Assembly (NCBI GenBank): GCA_010906935.1
Contig: JAAFHC010000007.1
Location: 1-47,541 of the forward strand
Direction: 5' to 3'
From: Gelidibacter sp.
GTDB taxonomy: Bacteria; Bacteroidota; Bacteroidia; Flavobacteriales; Flavobacteriaceae
Length of the DNA stretch: 47,541 nucleotides
Shown: positions 18,869 through 28,727 of the stretch, piece after piece
Layout: each line of letters begins with the position of its first letter
Position numbering within the stretch: the stretch's first letter is position 1
The notes under the pieces: model-generated
What the model saw: the letters and a program-made list of their open reading frames with translations, nothing else
What the model was told of the DNA's origin: nothing
Database searches by the model: none
Translations under genes and position numbers: made by a program

Positions 18869-20779
18869 ATGGAAGAAAAAAAATTTGATATTAATTCACT
18901 GATAGGTTTTGTTTTATTAGGCGCAATAATCTTATGGTGGATGTACAGCAATCAGCCAACTCCTGAAGAGAAATTGGAAGCTGAAAAAAATAAGATAGAA
19001 AACGTAGAACAAACAACTGTACCTTCAACCCTTACGGATACCACCAAAAGTTCTGAAATAATTACGCAAGCAACCGATTCGCTTTCTTTGGTTAAAGCAC
19101 AGGGCGAGTTGGGCGTTTTTTCATATTCCGCAACACTTCCATCAGCAAAAGAAGATGGGGAAACAGTATTGGAAAACGAACTGCTTAAGTTGGTGATTTC
19201 AAATAAGGGCGGACAAATTAAGGAAGCGTTATTAAAAAATTACGTGACCTATGATTCTTTGCCATTGTATATGATAAAAGACAACAACGCCTCTTTTAAC
19301 ATCAACTTTGGAACTTCCGACAACAGAACATTAAACACAAAAGACTTGTTTTTTGAGCCAACTCTTACCAAAGTTGATGGAAATCAAGTGCTTTCCATGA
19401 AATTAAAAGTTTCTGAAGGCAACTTTTTGGAATACCGATATGTCATGAAACCATCGGAATATATGGTTGATTTCACTGTTCGTTCACAAGGGTTAAGCGC
19501 TTCATTGGACACAAACAAACCGGTTACCTTGGATTATAGTTTAGAAGCTTTCAGAAAAGAGAAAAGCATTAGCTATGAAAACCAACAAACTGAAATGTAT
19601 TTTGAAAAAGAAGATGAGAAAATAGATTATTTATCTATTGGCGACGAAGATGATGCCGAAGAAACCGACGTTAATTGGGTTGCTTACAAACAACATTTCT
19701 TCTCTTCAATTTTAATTTCTGAACAGGCTTTTTCATCTGCAAAATTAGAATCAAAAACACTTTCTTTAGATCAAGATGTTGATACCACTTTCACAAAAGC
19801 CTTTTACTTAAAAGCGCCGTTGGCATTGCAGGCAGGTGAATTAAATTATAATATGAATTGGTATATTGGACCAAATGATTACCAAATTCTAAAAAAATAC
19901 GACCGCAATATTAAAGAAATTGTGAATTTGGGTTGGGGAATTTTCGGCTATTTAAACCGATGGATTTTTATTCCTGTCTTTAACTTTTTGCAATTATTCA
20001 TTGGAAATTATGGGTTAATTATTATTCTATTAACTATTGTGGTTCGAATTATCATGTCTCCCTTGGTATACAAATCTTACCTTTCCAGCGCTAAAATGAA
20101 GGTTTTAAAACCGGAGATGGAAGACATTAACAAACGTTTGCCTGGAAAAGAAAATGCCATGAAGCGTCAACAAGAAACTATGGCGCTACAAAGCAAAGCA
20201 GGCGTTAGTCCGCTTGCAGGCTGTATTCCCGCTTTGTTACAAATGCCCGTTTTCTTTGCCTTATTTAGATTCTTCCCATCCAACATAGATTTGCGTCAAC
20301 AAGGGTTTTTATGGGCAGATGATTTATCGGCGTACGATTCCATATATGAATTGCCTTTTAGAATTCCAATGTACGGTTCTCACATAAGTTTGTTTCCTAT
20401 TTTAGCTTCACTTGCCATTTTCTTTTATATGAAAATGAGCCAAGATCAGCAAATGGGCATGCAACAACCGCAACAAGAAGGAATGCCAGATATGCAAAAA
20501 ATGATGAAAATGATGATGTACCTTTCACCAGTGATGATGTTGGTTTTCTTTAATATGTATGCTAGTAGTTTAAGTTTATACTATTTTGTTTCTAACTTAT
20601 TGACTGTTGCAATTATGTTGGTAATCAAACATTATATTATTGATGAAGACAAAATTCATGCAAAAATTCAGGAAAATAAATTGAAACCTAAAAAAGAAGG
20701 TAAATTTCGTCAACGATTAAATCAAGCGATGTCGCAGGCCCAAGAGCAACAAGCACAGCAAAAAAAGAAAAAGAAATAA
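18869..20779 (+). CDS. yidC: membrane protein insertase YidC
   Basis: The 636-residue protein inserts and folds inner-membrane proteins, alone or with SecYEG. An N-terminal membrane anchor (SLIGFVLLGAIILWWMYSN) is followed by a large periplasmic beta domain (about residues 80-350) and a C-terminal bundle of five membrane segments. The bundle begins GNYGLIIILLTIVVRIIMSPLVYKSYLSSAKMKVLKPEM, the signature of the family. The tail is very basic (QQKKKKK), as expected for ribosome contact. A terminator hairpin follows. Confidence 0.97.
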   Translation: MEEKKFDINSLIGFVLLGAIILWWMYSNQPTPEEKLEAEKNKIENVEQTTVPSTLTDTTKSSEIITQATDSLSLVKAQGELGVFSYSATLPSAKEDGETVLENELLKLVISNKGGQIKEALLKNYVTYDSLPLYMIKDNNASFNINFGTSDNRTLNTKDLFFEPTLTKVDGNQVLSMKLKVSEGNFLEYRYVMKPSEYMVDFTVRSQGLSASLDTNKPVTLDYSLEAFRKEKSISYENQQTEMYFEKEDEKIDYLSIGDEDDAEETDVNWVAYKQHFFSSILISEQAFSSAKLESKTLSLDQDVDTTFTKAFYLKAPLALQAGELNYNMNWYIGPNDYQILKKYDRNIKEIVNLGWGIFGYLNRWIFIPVFNFLQLFIGNYGLIIILLTIVVRIIMSPLVYKSYLSSAKMKVLKPEMEDINKRLPGKENAMKRQQETMALQSKAGVSPLAGCIPALLQMPVFFALFRFFPSNIDLRQQGFLWADDLSAYDSIYELPFRIPMYGSHISLFPILASLAIFFYMKMSQDQQMGMQQPQQEGMPDMQKMMKMMMYLSPVMMLVFFNMYASSLSLYYFVSNLLTVAIMLVIKHYIIDEDKIHAKIQENKLKPKKEGKFRQRLNQAMSQAQEQQAQQKKKKK

Positions 20780-20796
20780 ACAGTAAAAAACAAAGA

Positions 20797-20837
20797 ATAA
20801 AAAGTCCTAAAACATTTTTATTTAGGACTTTTTATTT
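20797..20837 (+). terminator. intrinsic terminator after yidC
   Basis: The long AT-rich stem AAAAAGTCCTAAA/TTTAGGACTTTTT ends in a T run and lies about 20 bases after the yidC stop. It could act in both directions. Confidence 0.85.
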
Positions 20838-20879
20838 ACATTCGCAACCAATAAACAAATCCCTAACCCCTAACCCCAA

Positions 20880-21371
20880 ATGTCAGAATTAAAAAGCAGT
20901 TATAAAATATTAAAAGAGCAAAACCTTATTGTTGAATTCCATTCAGGAAATTTGGATTTAGATTCATTTATTAATTTTAAGAAACGAATCACTTTGGATC
21001 CTTTATTTGTGCCAAATTTAAATTACTTTGTGCATTTAAAAAATGTTACTTTCACTCCGAATAATAAAACTGAAGATGATGTTTTTACCTACTCAAAATT
21101 TATATTGAATAATTTTAATGTGTATGGAAACAGGCGTGTTGCTTTAATTACCAACACCCCAAATCAGGTAGTTTATACCACCATATTTAAAACAATGGCA
21201 GAAAATGCCAATCAGTCTGTTGACATATTTTCAAGGTATGAAAATGCCATGAAATGGTTGGGAGTTGACTTAGATGTTGAAAAACTTATTGACGTTTTAG
21301 TAGAATTAAAAAAGTTAAAGGAGTATCATACTTTAAAAAAAAAAACAGATTTAGCTAATAGTAAAAGTTAA
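20880..21371 (+). CDS. unknown small protein, STAS/SpoIIAA-like, tandem paralogue 1
   Basis: The 163-residue soluble protein begins MSELKSSYKILKEQNLIVEFHSGNLDLDSFINF. Its pattern of short strands and helices (strand, SGNLDLDSFINFKKRIT helix, LNYFVHLKNV strand, RRVALIT strand) resembles the SpoIIAA/STAS-like small proteins of Bacteroidetes. I infer a regulatory or scaffold role only from that fold guess. It is followed after 18 bases by a paralogue with about 40% identity, so the pair arose by tandem duplication. Confidence 0.7.
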   Translation: MSELKSSYKILKEQNLIVEFHSGNLDLDSFINFKKRITLDPLFVPNLNYFVHLKNVTFTPNNKTEDDVFTYSKFILNNFNVYGNRRVALITNTPNQVVYTTIFKTMAENANQSVDIFSRYENAMKWLGVDLDVEKLIDVLVELKKLKEYHTLKKKTDLANSKS

Positions 21372-21389
21372 CTTTTTTAAAAGAGATAA

Positions 21390-21818
21390 ATGTCAGATTT
21401 AAGAAGTCGTTATAAAATTTTGAAGGAACACAACCTAATCATAGAATGCCATTCGGGTAATTTAGATTTAGATTCCTATATTAATTTTGTAATAAAGACT
21501 ACACACGACCCCTTATTTTCTCACAATATGAACTATCTTATAGATTTACGAAATGTAGTTGTTACAGCTCCTACTGATGATATTGAAAAGTACAATTATT
21601 TTACAGAAACCAATTTTAAATCTGAAAGAAAAAGAAAGGTGGCCATTCTAACTGATTCACCAAATCAAATGATTTTCTCAACCCTATTTAAAATTCTGAA
21701 TACACAAAAATTAAAAGAAATTGAAGTATTTTCTACTGTTGAAATGACAACGCGCTGGTTAAATAATAACAATAAAGAGGAAATTATTGATGTTTTAGGT
21801 GTATTAATGAATCCCTAA
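21390..21818 (+). CDS. unknown small protein, STAS/SpoIIAA-like, tandem paralogue 2
   Basis: The 142-residue protein starts MSDLRSRYKILKEHNLIIECHSGNLDLDSYINF, clearly paralogous to the gene before it, but it lacks the lysine-rich C-terminal extension. The central SPNQMIFSTLFKIL matches TPNQVVYTTIFKTM in the first copy. The gene ends five bases from the convergent purC stop, and I see no room for a terminator between them. Confidence 0.7.
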   Translation: MSDLRSRYKILKEHNLIIECHSGNLDLDSYINFVIKTTHDPLFSHNMNYLIDLRNVVVTAPTDDIEKYNYFTETNFKSERKRKVAILTDSPNQMIFSTLFKILNTQKLKEIEVFSTVEMTTRWLNNNNKEEIIDVLGVLMNP

Positions 21819-21823
21819 CCATA

Positions 21824-22777
21824 TTACTTCTTATTTAAAAAAACAAGTACGTTTTTTTCAATTCTATCCATAATATTACTCACATCTGACTTTACAAAAG
21901 TTTCTCCGGTAATTTTTTCATACAATTCAATATATCGGTCTGAAATTTCATTTATTTTTTCTTCTGTCATTTCAGGAATTTGTTGCCCTTTTAATCCCTG
22001 AAAACCATTTGCAATTAACCACTGACGCACAAATTCTTTCGATAATTGTTTTTGGTCCTCTCCTTTATTTTGTCTTTCTTCATAACCATCAGCATAAAAA
22101 TACCGGGAAGAATCGGGTGTGTGAATTTCATCGATTAACACAATTTCACCATCTTTTGTTTTACCGAATTCATATTTGGTATCCACCAAAATTAAACCGC
22201 GTTTTGCTGCAATTTCAGTACCTCGTTGAAATAATGCTTTGGTATATTTTTCTAAAACTTCATAATCTTTTTTTGAAACAATTCCTTGGGTCAATATATC
22301 TTCTCTTGAAATATCTTCATCGTGAGAGCCACCGTCAGCTTTTGTGGAAGGCGTAATCATTGGTTCAGGAAACTTGTCATTTTCTTTCATTCCGTCAGGC
22401 ATAGAAACCCCACAAAGCATTCTTTTTCCCGCTTTATATTCTCGCGCTGCGTGACCAGATAAATAGCCGCGAATTACCATTTCAACTTTAAAAGGTGTAC
22501 ATAAATGTCCAACCGCCACATTTGGATCGGGAATGGCAACAATCCAATTTGGAACAATATCTTTGGTGGCTTCCATCATTTTAGCTGCAATCTGATTCAA
22601 AATTTGACCTTTAAACGGAATTTGTTTTGGCATCACCACATCAAACGCAGAAAGTCTGTCGCTTGCAATCATTACCAATATTTCATCATTGATATTGTAA
22701 ACTTCTCTCACCTTTCCTCTGTAAAACGATTTTTGATTTGGGAAGTTAAATGCTGTGTTGTTAATGGTATTGCTCAT
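21824..22777 (-). CDS. purC: phosphoribosylaminoimidazole-succinocarboxamide synthase (SAICAR synthetase)
   Basis: The 317-residue enzyme of purine synthesis joins aspartate to CAIR with ATP. The family hallmarks [33 protein letters not shown] and the C-terminal [33 protein letters not shown] are present. The length fits the longer Bacteroidetes/yeast-like form. It is convergent with the paralogue pair and divergent from nothing close; phoH lies 118 bases upstream in the same direction. Confidence 0.96.
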   Translation of the reverse strand: MSNTINNTAFNFPNQKSFYRGKVREVYNINDEILVMIASDRLSAFDVVMPKQIPFKGQILNQIAAKMMEATKDIVPNWIVAIPDPNVAVGHLCTPFKVEMVIRGYLSGHAAREYKAGKRMLCGVSMPDGMKENDKFPEPMITPSTKADGGSHDEDISREDILTQGIVSKKDYEVLEKYTKALFQRGTEIAAKRGLILVDTKYEFGKTKDGEIVLIDEIHTPDSSRYFYADGYEERQNKGEDQKQLSKEFVRQWLIANGFQGLKGQQIPEMTEEKINEISDRYIELYEKITGETFVKSDVSNIMDRIEKNVLVFLNKK

Positions 22778-22895
22778 TGCTATTCGGATTTGTTTATTCG
22801 TTTATTCGTTAAGTTGGGTAATCGTTGAGTTGTGTATTCGTTTATTTATTTGTTATAATTTTAACATTTAACTTCTAACATACTCCTAACTTTTA

Positions 22896-23846
22896 TCACT
22901 CTCCTACTTCAAGGTTTGTGTAGGCTAAAATAATATCTTTCACCAATCGGTGCCTAATAATATCTTTATCGTCAAAATGCACAAATGCAATTCCTTCAAT
23001 ACCTTTCAGCGTAAGCATGGCTTCTTTTAAACCCGATATTTGGCGTTTTGGCAAATCTACTTGTCCGGGGTCTCCGTTAATAATAAATTTTGCATTTTTT
23101 CCCATCCGCGTCAAAAACATTTTCATTTGGTTGTGGGTGGTGTTTTGCGCTTCATCTAAAATTACAAACGCATTGTCTAAGGTGCGGCCGCGCATAAATG
23201 CCAATGGCGCAATTTGTATAATTTCTTTTTCCAAATAAGAATCTAGTCTTTCGTACGGAATCATATCACGCAAAGCATCATACAACGGTTGCATATACGG
23301 ATCCAATTTTTCTTTTAAATCACCGGGCAAAAATCCTAAATTTTCACCAGATTCAACTGCGGGCCGGGTTAAAATAATTCTTCTTACTTCCTTTTCCTTC
23401 AATGCTTTAACTGCCAAAGCAACTGCCGTATATGTTTTTCCGGTTCCAGCTGGGCCAACGGCAAAAAGCATGTCGTTTTTACCCATTTTTTCAACCATTA
23501 TGCGTTGGTTCGGAGTTTGGGCTTTAATAAGCCGTCCGCTAACGCCGTGAACAAGAACGCCATCAGCTTCAATCGAACTTTTATGTTCGCTTCCGTTTAA
23601 GGTTAAAATGCGTTCAATGGTGTTTTCGTCAAGTTTATTATATCTTCCAAAATAAGAAATAATCATTTCTAACCGTTTCTCAAATTCATCTAAAATTTCC
23701 GGTTCGCCATAAACTTTAAGTTCTGTGCCTCTGGCAACAATCTTTAGTTTTGGAAAATATTTTTGTAATAATTCTATATTGGTATTTTTATTGCCAAATA
23801 AGTCGTTTGGATGAATGTCGGTTAATACAATAATACGTTCGTTCAA
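22896..23846 (-). CDS. PhoH family ATPase, TTG start
   Basis: The 316-residue protein is a PhoH/PhoL-type P-loop ATPase. Walker A GPAGTGKT is at residues 131-138, and the helicase-like Walker B region reads FVILDEAQNTTHNQMKMFLTRMG. The family is linked to RNA metabolism, often near ybeY, although ybeY is not here. The reading frame that gives the conserved N-terminus MNERIIVLTDI opens with TTG at 23846. An in-frame stop lies just upstream and no ATG lies between, so TTG (or ATT) must be the start. Confidence 0.92.
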   Translation of the reverse strand: MNERIIVLTDIHPNDLFGNKNTNIELLQKYFPKLKIVARGTELKVYGEPEILDEFEKRLEMIISYFGRYNKLDENTIERILTLNGSEHKSSIEADGVLVHGVSGRLIKAQTPNQRIMVEKMGKNDMLFAVGPAGTGKTYTAVALAVKALKEKEVRRIILTRPAVESGENLGFLPGDLKEKLDPYMQPLYDALRDMIPYERLDSYLEKEIIQIAPLAFMRGRTLDNAFVILDEAQNTTHNQMKMFLTRMGKNAKFIINGDPGQVDLPKRQISGLKEAMLTLKGIEGIAFVHFDDKDIIRHRLVKDIILAYTNLEVGE

Positions 23847-24028
23847 ATGATGAATGTGTTAAGTCTTATTAAAAAAAAATAGTCTTTCAATCAACAAATA
23901 ATTGATTAGATTTGCATGGTAAATGTAGTAAATATCAAATAACAATTATTAAATTGTTACAAATAAGTTTTAAACATTTTATTAAAAATTTGCTTTAAAT
24001 TTCATCAAAAATTTCCTCTGAATAAAAT

Positions 24029-24859
24029 ATGTCAATAATTACTTTAACCACCGATTTTGGAATCAAAGACCACTTTGTTGGAGCGGTAAAAGGCACTATT
24101 TACAGCGAATTGCCAGATGCTAAAATTGTAGATATTTCTCATCAAATTTCACCTTTTAACATTACCGAAACGGCGTATGTTTTAAGAAATGCCTATAAAA
24201 AATTTCCCAATGGAAGCATTCATATTGTTGGGGTTGATGCTGAATTGAACGCTGAAAATAAACACATCGCTATTGAACTCGACAACCATTATTTTATTTG
24301 TCCGGACAACGGCGTTATTTCCCTTTTGGCTTCAGAAATTACGCCCGAAAAAATTGTTGAAATAAATATTCATGAATATATTGAAAGTAGTTTTCCGGTT
24401 CTGGATGTTTTTGTAAAAGTCGCCTGTCATATTGCACGTGGCGGAAAATTAGAAGTTATAGGTAGAATTATTCCTGAATTTAAAACAATAAGTGAACTTC
24501 AGCCAACAGTTTCAGGAGATAATAATACCATTTCGGGAAATATTATTTATGTTGATAATTATGGAAATTCAATAAGCAACATCAGCGAGAAACTGTTTAA
24601 CCAAGTTGGAAAAGGTCGCCAATTTGAAGTGATTGCCAATAGATATACATTCCCAAAAATTTATAAAAAATACAGCGATATTGTAGATTTCTCCTTACCC
24701 AAAGAACAACGCCAAAAAGACGGAACCAGATTGGCTTTGTTTAATTCGGCTCACTTTTTAGAAATCGCTATATACAGAAGTAACATTACTACTGTGGGAG
24801 GCGCTGTTTCGCTTTTAGGATTAAATTACCGAGCTTCAATAACCATTAAATTCAGCTAA
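24029..24859 (+). CDS. SAM hydroxide adenosyltransferase (DUF62 family)
   Basis: The 276-residue protein starts IITLTTDFGIKDHFVGAVKGTI, with IVDISHQISPFNITETAYVL, FPNGSIHIVGVD and FICPDNGVISLL. These are the conserved blocks of the DUF62 family, which hydrolyses S-adenosylmethionine to adenosine and methionine. The C-terminal half has YVDNYGNSISNI and related segments of the second domain. It is divergent from phoH, with a 182-base gap that should hold both promoters. Confidence 0.92.
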   Translation: MSIITLTTDFGIKDHFVGAVKGTIYSELPDAKIVDISHQISPFNITETAYVLRNAYKKFPNGSIHIVGVDAELNAENKHIAIELDNHYFICPDNGVISLLASEITPEKIVEINIHEYIESSFPVLDVFVKVACHIARGGKLEVIGRIIPEFKTISELQPTVSGDNNTISGNIIYVDNYGNSISNISEKLFNQVGKGRQFEVIANRYTFPKIYKKYSDIVDFSLPKEQRQKDGTRLALFNSAHFLEIAIYRSNITTVGGAVSLLGLNYRASITIKFS

Positions 24860-24865
24860 AAAAAT

Positions 24866-25162
24866 ATGTTTATACGAATTGTAAAAATGAATTTTAAAGA
24901 ATCAAACATTGCGTTGTTTCTTGAAAATTTTAATGAAAACAAAGAAAAAATAAGAAATTTTAAAGGCTGTAATTTGTTGGAATTGTACAGAGACAAAAAC
25001 GATTCCAACACTTTTTTTACCTACAGTTATTGGGAAACCGAATCCGATTTGGAAGCTTACAGAAATTCTGAACTTTTTAAAGTGGTTTGGAGAAAAACAA
25101 AAGTATTGTTCAACAACAAAGCATTAGCCTGGAGCGTTGATAAAGTTGAACTAGCCCCCTAA
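24866..25162 (+). CDS. antibiotic biosynthesis monooxygenase-like (putative quinol monooxygenase)
   Basis: The 98-residue protein is a small ABM-fold dimeric alpha-beta barrel: MFIRIVKMNFKESNIALFLENF, FKGCNLLELYRD, FFTYSYWETESDLEAYRNSELF. Such proteins are cofactor-free oxygenases or stress proteins. It follows the SAM enzyme after six bases, so the two are probably co-transcribed. The last codons (ELAP-stop) run into AGCCCCCTAACCCCCGAAGGG, a sequence of the type dispersed between genes in many flavobacteria, so the original C-terminus may have been altered by a repeat. Confidence 0.82.
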   Translation: MFIRIVKMNFKESNIALFLENFNENKEKIRNFKGCNLLELYRDKNDSNTFFTYSYWETESDLEAYRNSELFKVVWRKTKVLFNNKALAWSVDKVELAP

Positions 25163-25421
25163 CCCCCGAAGGGCGAATCATTAATTGAAAGATTAAAACA
25201 TTATCCAATATTGAATGTTGAATTTTAAATTAAACATATACACGATTAAACAGTTACACAATTAAACAATTAGATAATTAGGCAATTAGCCAATTGGCCG
25301 ATTAAAGAAAAGAGAATAGAAACAAAAGTTAATGGAAATAAACAATTAAACAGTTAAACAGTTAAACAATTAAACAAATAAACAGTTAAACAATTAAACA
25401 AATAAACGCATAAACAATTTT
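25163..25421. repeat. AT-rich repeat tract before gldF
   Basis: The gap opens with CCCCCTAACCCCCGAAGGG, then degenerate tandem units of about ten bases, AACAATTAAAC / AACAGTTAAAC / AACAAATAAAC, run up to the gldF start. Similar short tracts lie before the AI-2E family gene (45691-45721). I see no ORF. Confidence 0.8.
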
Positions 25422-26150
25422 ATGAGATCCATTTTAATAAAAGAACTAAATTCCTTTTTTTCTTCGCCAATTGGTTATTTGGTTATTGGCGTTTATTTAG
25501 TCATTAACGGATTGTTTTTGTGGGTTTTTAAGGGAGAATTTAACATTTTGCACGCAGGTTTCGCCGATTTAAACAGTTATTTTTTCTTGGCGCCTTGGAT
25601 TTTCATCTTTTTAATTCCGGCCATTACGATGCGCAGTTTTTCTGAAGAAATAAACACTGGAACCATCGAAATTATAACAACAAAACCCATTACCAATTGG
25701 GAAATCATTTTAGGTAAATATTTAGGCGCGCTGATTTTGGTGCTTTTGGCTATAATCCCAACACTGATTTACGTTTATAGCATTTTTCAATTGGGAAATC
25801 CCGTTGGCAATATTGAATTTGGAACCACTTTTGGATCATTTGTTGGATTGCTGTTTTTGGCAAGCGCTTATACTGCCATTGGTGTTTTTTCTTCCACAAT
25901 TTCTAAAAATCAAATCGTTTCGTTCATCATTGCGGTGATTATCTCCTTCTTTTTATTTTACGGATTTGAAGCTATTTCTACATTGAATTTGGTTGGAAAT
26001 TTTGATTATGCCCTTAAAAGTTTCGGGATGAGCGAGCATTTTAACAGCATCAGCAAAGGCGTTATTGACACGCGCGATTTAATTTATTTTATTTCTGTGA
26101 CTGCTATTTTTTTAATATTCACCCATTTTAGAATTCACAATGAAAAATAA
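25422..26150 (+). CDS. gldF: gliding motility ABC transporter permease GldF
   Basis: The 242-residue membrane protein has about six transmembrane segments and matches ABC-2 type permeases: RSILIKELNSFFSSPIGYLVIGVYLVINGLFLW, then the FSEEINTGTIEIITTKPITNWEIILGKYLGALILVLLAIIPTLIYVYSI block. With GldA and GldG it forms a transporter needed for gliding in Flavobacterium johnsoniae. The ten-base overlap with gldG indicates coupled translation. gldA is not in the window, as is usual. Confidence 0.95.
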   Translation: MRSILIKELNSFFSSPIGYLVIGVYLVINGLFLWVFKGEFNILHAGFADLNSYFFLAPWIFIFLIPAITMRSFSEEINTGTIEIITTKPITNWEIILGKYLGALILVLLAIIPTLIYVYSIFQLGNPVGNIEFGTTFGSFVGLLFLASAYTAIGVFSSTISKNQIVSFIIAVIISFFLFYGFEAISTLNLVGNFDYALKSFGMSEHFNSISKGVIDTRDLIYFISVTAIFLIFTHFRIHNEK

Positions 26151-27780
26151 GTATTCTAAAATATCGGTTATTTTAATAAGTTTAATTTTATTGAATTTTA
26201 TAGGCGCAAAAGTTTATAAAAGATTCGATTTAACGCAAGACAAACGCTATACACTTTCCAAAGCTACTGAAAAAATAGTTGGAAATATTAAGGATCTTGT
26301 TGTTGTAACCGTTTATTTAAATGGCGATTTTCCTGCGGAATTTAAACGACTTCAAACGGAAACAAAGTTGCATTTGGAAGAGCTGAAGGCCCTTAATAAA
26401 AATATTCAATTCAGGTTTGTTGATCCCGCCGAAATTGCACAAAATTTGATTGAAAGCGGACTCGAACCAAGCAGGTTACAAATTCAGGAAAATGGAAAAT
26501 TATCCGAAATTGTAATTTTTCCGTGGGCGGTTGTTTCTTATAAAAACAAGTCAGAAAATGTGTCGCTTTTAAATGATGTGTTTTCAAATTCACAAGACCA
26601 GCAATTGGAAAGTTCTATTCAAAATTTAGAATTCGCCTTTGCCAATGCCATTCATAAAATCACTTCAGAAAAATCGAAGAAAATCGCGGTTTTAAGAGGA
26701 AATGGCGAACTTAGCGATATTTATATGGCCGATTTTTTGCGAAAATTGGGAGAATATTACTTTTTAGCACCTTTTACATTAGACAGTGTGGCGGTGCAGC
26801 CACAAAAAACTTTTGAGCAAATTTCAGCATTTGACCTGACCATCATTGCCAAGCCAACCGAAAAATTTACCGAAGCAGAAAAATTTACGTTGGACCAATT
26901 TGTGATGAATGGCGGAAAAACATTGTGGTTAATAGACAATGTGCAGGCGGAATTGGACAGTTTAATGCAAACCGGTGAAACGTTGGCTTATCCCAAAGAT
27001 TTAGGATTGACCGATTTATTTTTTAATTATGGCATTAGAATTAATCCCGATTTAATTGCGGATTTATACAGCTCAGAAATTCCTTTGGCGACAGGAAATA
27101 TTGGAAACCAAACCCAGTTTAACCAATTTTTGTGGGAATATTTTCCTTTGGTGAATTCTGTAAACAACCATCCAATAAACAACAATATTGAAGCGGTAAA
27201 CCTAAAATTCGCCAACAGCATTGATACCTTAAAAAACAACATTCAAAAAACGGTATTGCTTCAAAGTTCACCGCTTTCAAAATCTGTAGGAACGCCAGCC
27301 ATCATTACCTTGAGGACAATCACCCAGAAACCAAATCAGGAAGAGTATAGTAAAGGAAATAAGACGATTTCAATATTATTGGAAGGAAAATTTAAATCGG
27401 CTTATTTTGAACGAATAAAGCCTTTTAACATTGCAAATCCGAAAGAAAATGGGACTGAAAATAAAATGGTGGTCATTTCCGACGGCGACATTATTGCAAA
27501 TGAAATTGCTAAAGGCAATCCACTTGAATTAGGCCTTAATAAATGGACAAATCAACGTTATGGTAACAAAGAATTTTTGCTGAATACCGTAAATTATTTA
27601 TTGGACGATTCCGGTTTGATCAACATTCGTTCAAAAACAGTTAAAATCGACTTTCTAAACAAAGAAAAAGCGTTTGAAGAATCGGGTAAATGGCAATTGA
27701 TAAACATTCTTTTCCCTTTAATTATTCTTACTTTATTTGGGTTCATTTTTAACTATTTCAGAAAGAAAAAATACCAATAA
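26140..27780 (+). CDS. gldG: gliding motility ABC transporter accessory protein GldG
   Basis: The 546-residue protein has an N-terminal membrane segment (KISVILISLILLNFIGAKVY) and a large periplasmic domain of the GldG/ABC-2-associated type (DLTQDKRYTLSKATEKIV; KIAVLRGNGELSDIYMADFLRKLGEYYFL). One C-terminal membrane segment (LINILFPLIILTLFGFIFNYFRKKK) ends it. It partners GldF, whose gene overlaps its start. Confidence 0.95.
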   Translation: MKNKYSKISVILISLILLNFIGAKVYKRFDLTQDKRYTLSKATEKIVGNIKDLVVVTVYLNGDFPAEFKRLQTETKLHLEELKALNKNIQFRFVDPAEIAQNLIESGLEPSRLQIQENGKLSEIVIFPWAVVSYKNKSENVSLLNDVFSNSQDQQLESSIQNLEFAFANAIHKITSEKSKKIAVLRGNGELSDIYMADFLRKLGEYYFLAPFTLDSVAVQPQKTFEQISAFDLTIIAKPTEKFTEAEKFTLDQFVMNGGKTLWLIDNVQAELDSLMQTGETLAYPKDLGLTDLFFNYGIRINPDLIADLYSSEIPLATGNIGNQTQFNQFLWEYFPLVNSVNNHPINNNIEAVNLKFANSIDTLKNNIQKTVLLQSSPLSKSVGTPAIITLRTITQKPNQEEYSKGNKTISILLEGKFKSAYFERIKPFNIANPKENGTENKMVVISDGDIIANEIAKGNPLELGLNKWTNQRYGNKEFLLNTVNYLLDDSGLINIRSKTVKIDFLNKEKAFEESGKWQLINILFPLIILTLFGFIFNYFRKKKYQ

Positions 27781-27851
27781 ATTCACGCTTAACACTTCTT
27801 AAAAAATTGTTAAAATTAAAAAAAATGCGTGTTTAGGGCTTGATAAAATGC

Positions 27852-27859
27852 TATATTTG
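27852..27859 (+). promoter_or_regulatory. -7 box upstream of the DUF2911 pair
   Basis: TATATTTG, a perfect TAnnTTTG match, lies 22 bases before the ATG of the first DUF2911 gene. The -33 region is weak. Confidence 0.5.
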
Positions 27860-27881
27860 AAAATAACTTAAACTAACTATT

Positions 27882-28727
27882 ATGATACGAAATTTATTTA
27901 TGCTGCTTGCTGTTGTTGGAATCACTTCAGCAGTAAATGCTCAAATTAAAACACCACAACCAAGTCCGGCCGCAAAAATGGAACAAGTTGTAGGATTAAC
28001 AGATGTAAAGGTTGAATATTCTCGCCCAGCGATGAAAGGAAGAACTATTTTTGGAGGTTTGGTTCCTTACGGAGAAGTTTGGAGAACCGGCGCAAATGCA
28101 AACACCAAAATTACTTTCAGCGATGACGTAACCATTGGCGGAAAAGAATTAAAAAAAGGAACTTATGCTATTTATACCATTCCAAATGCAAAATCTTGGG
28201 AAGTTATTTTTTACAGCGATGCCACAAATTGGGGAAATCCGGCAAAGTGGGATGAAAGCAAAGTAGCCTTAAAAACTACTGTTGAAGTTTATCCGTTGCC
28301 TATGAAAATTGAGTCGTTTACAATCACATTTGATGATTTAAGTAATGATTCAGCGGTATTGGGAATCCTTTGGGAAAATACGTATGTTGGCGTTAAATTT
28401 GATGTGCCAACAGATAAAACGACCCTTAAAAGTATAGAAACTGCTATGGCAGGACCAACAAAAAATGATTATTTTCAAGCAGCAACGTATTACCATACTT
28501 CAGGAAAAGATTTAAAACAAGCGTTGGAATGGATGAAAAAAGCCACTGCTGGCGATGATCCTGCATTTTGGTATTTACGCAGAATGAGTTTAATTCAGGC
28601 AGATTTGGGCGACAAGGCTGGTGCAATTGCAACCGCAAAAAAATCTTTAGCCGCTGCTGAAAAAGCCGGAAATGCCGATTATGTAAAAATGAATAATGAA
28701 TCTATTGCTGAATGGACAAAAAAATAA
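27882..28727 (+). CDS. exported DUF2911 domain protein with C-terminal helical extension
   Basis: The 281-residue protein has a signal peptide (MIRNLFMLLAVVGITSAVNAQ) and a DUF2911 domain. The domain motifs are VEYSRPAMKGRTIFGGLVPYGEVWRTGANANTKITFSDDVTIGG and LKKGTYAIYTIPNAKSWEVIFY. Residues from about 185 form a helical, TPR-like tail (YHTSGKDLKQALEWMKKAT, AAEKAGNADYVKMNNESIAEW). The molecular role of DUF2911 is unknown. It probably acts in the periplasm or outside. The next gene is a shorter paralogue. Confidence 0.87.
   Translation: MIRNLFMLLAVVGITSAVNAQIKTPQPSPAAKMEQVVGLTDVKVEYSRPAMKGRTIFGGLVPYGEVWRTGANANTKITFSDDVTIGGKELKKGTYAIYTIPNAKSWEVIFYSDATNWGNPAKWDESKVALKTTVEVYPLPMKIESFTITFDDLSNDSAVLGILWENTYVGVKFDVPTDKTTLKSIETAMAGPTKNDYFQAATYYHTSGKDLKQALEWMKKATAGDDPAFWYLRRMSLIQADLGDKAGAIATAKKSLAAAEKAGNADYVKMNNESIAEWTKK

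Noticed and set aside
25200-25421. Possible CRISPR-like array before gldF
   Set aside because: The units are about ten bases, degenerate and without spacers of constant length, so this is a simple tandem tract.
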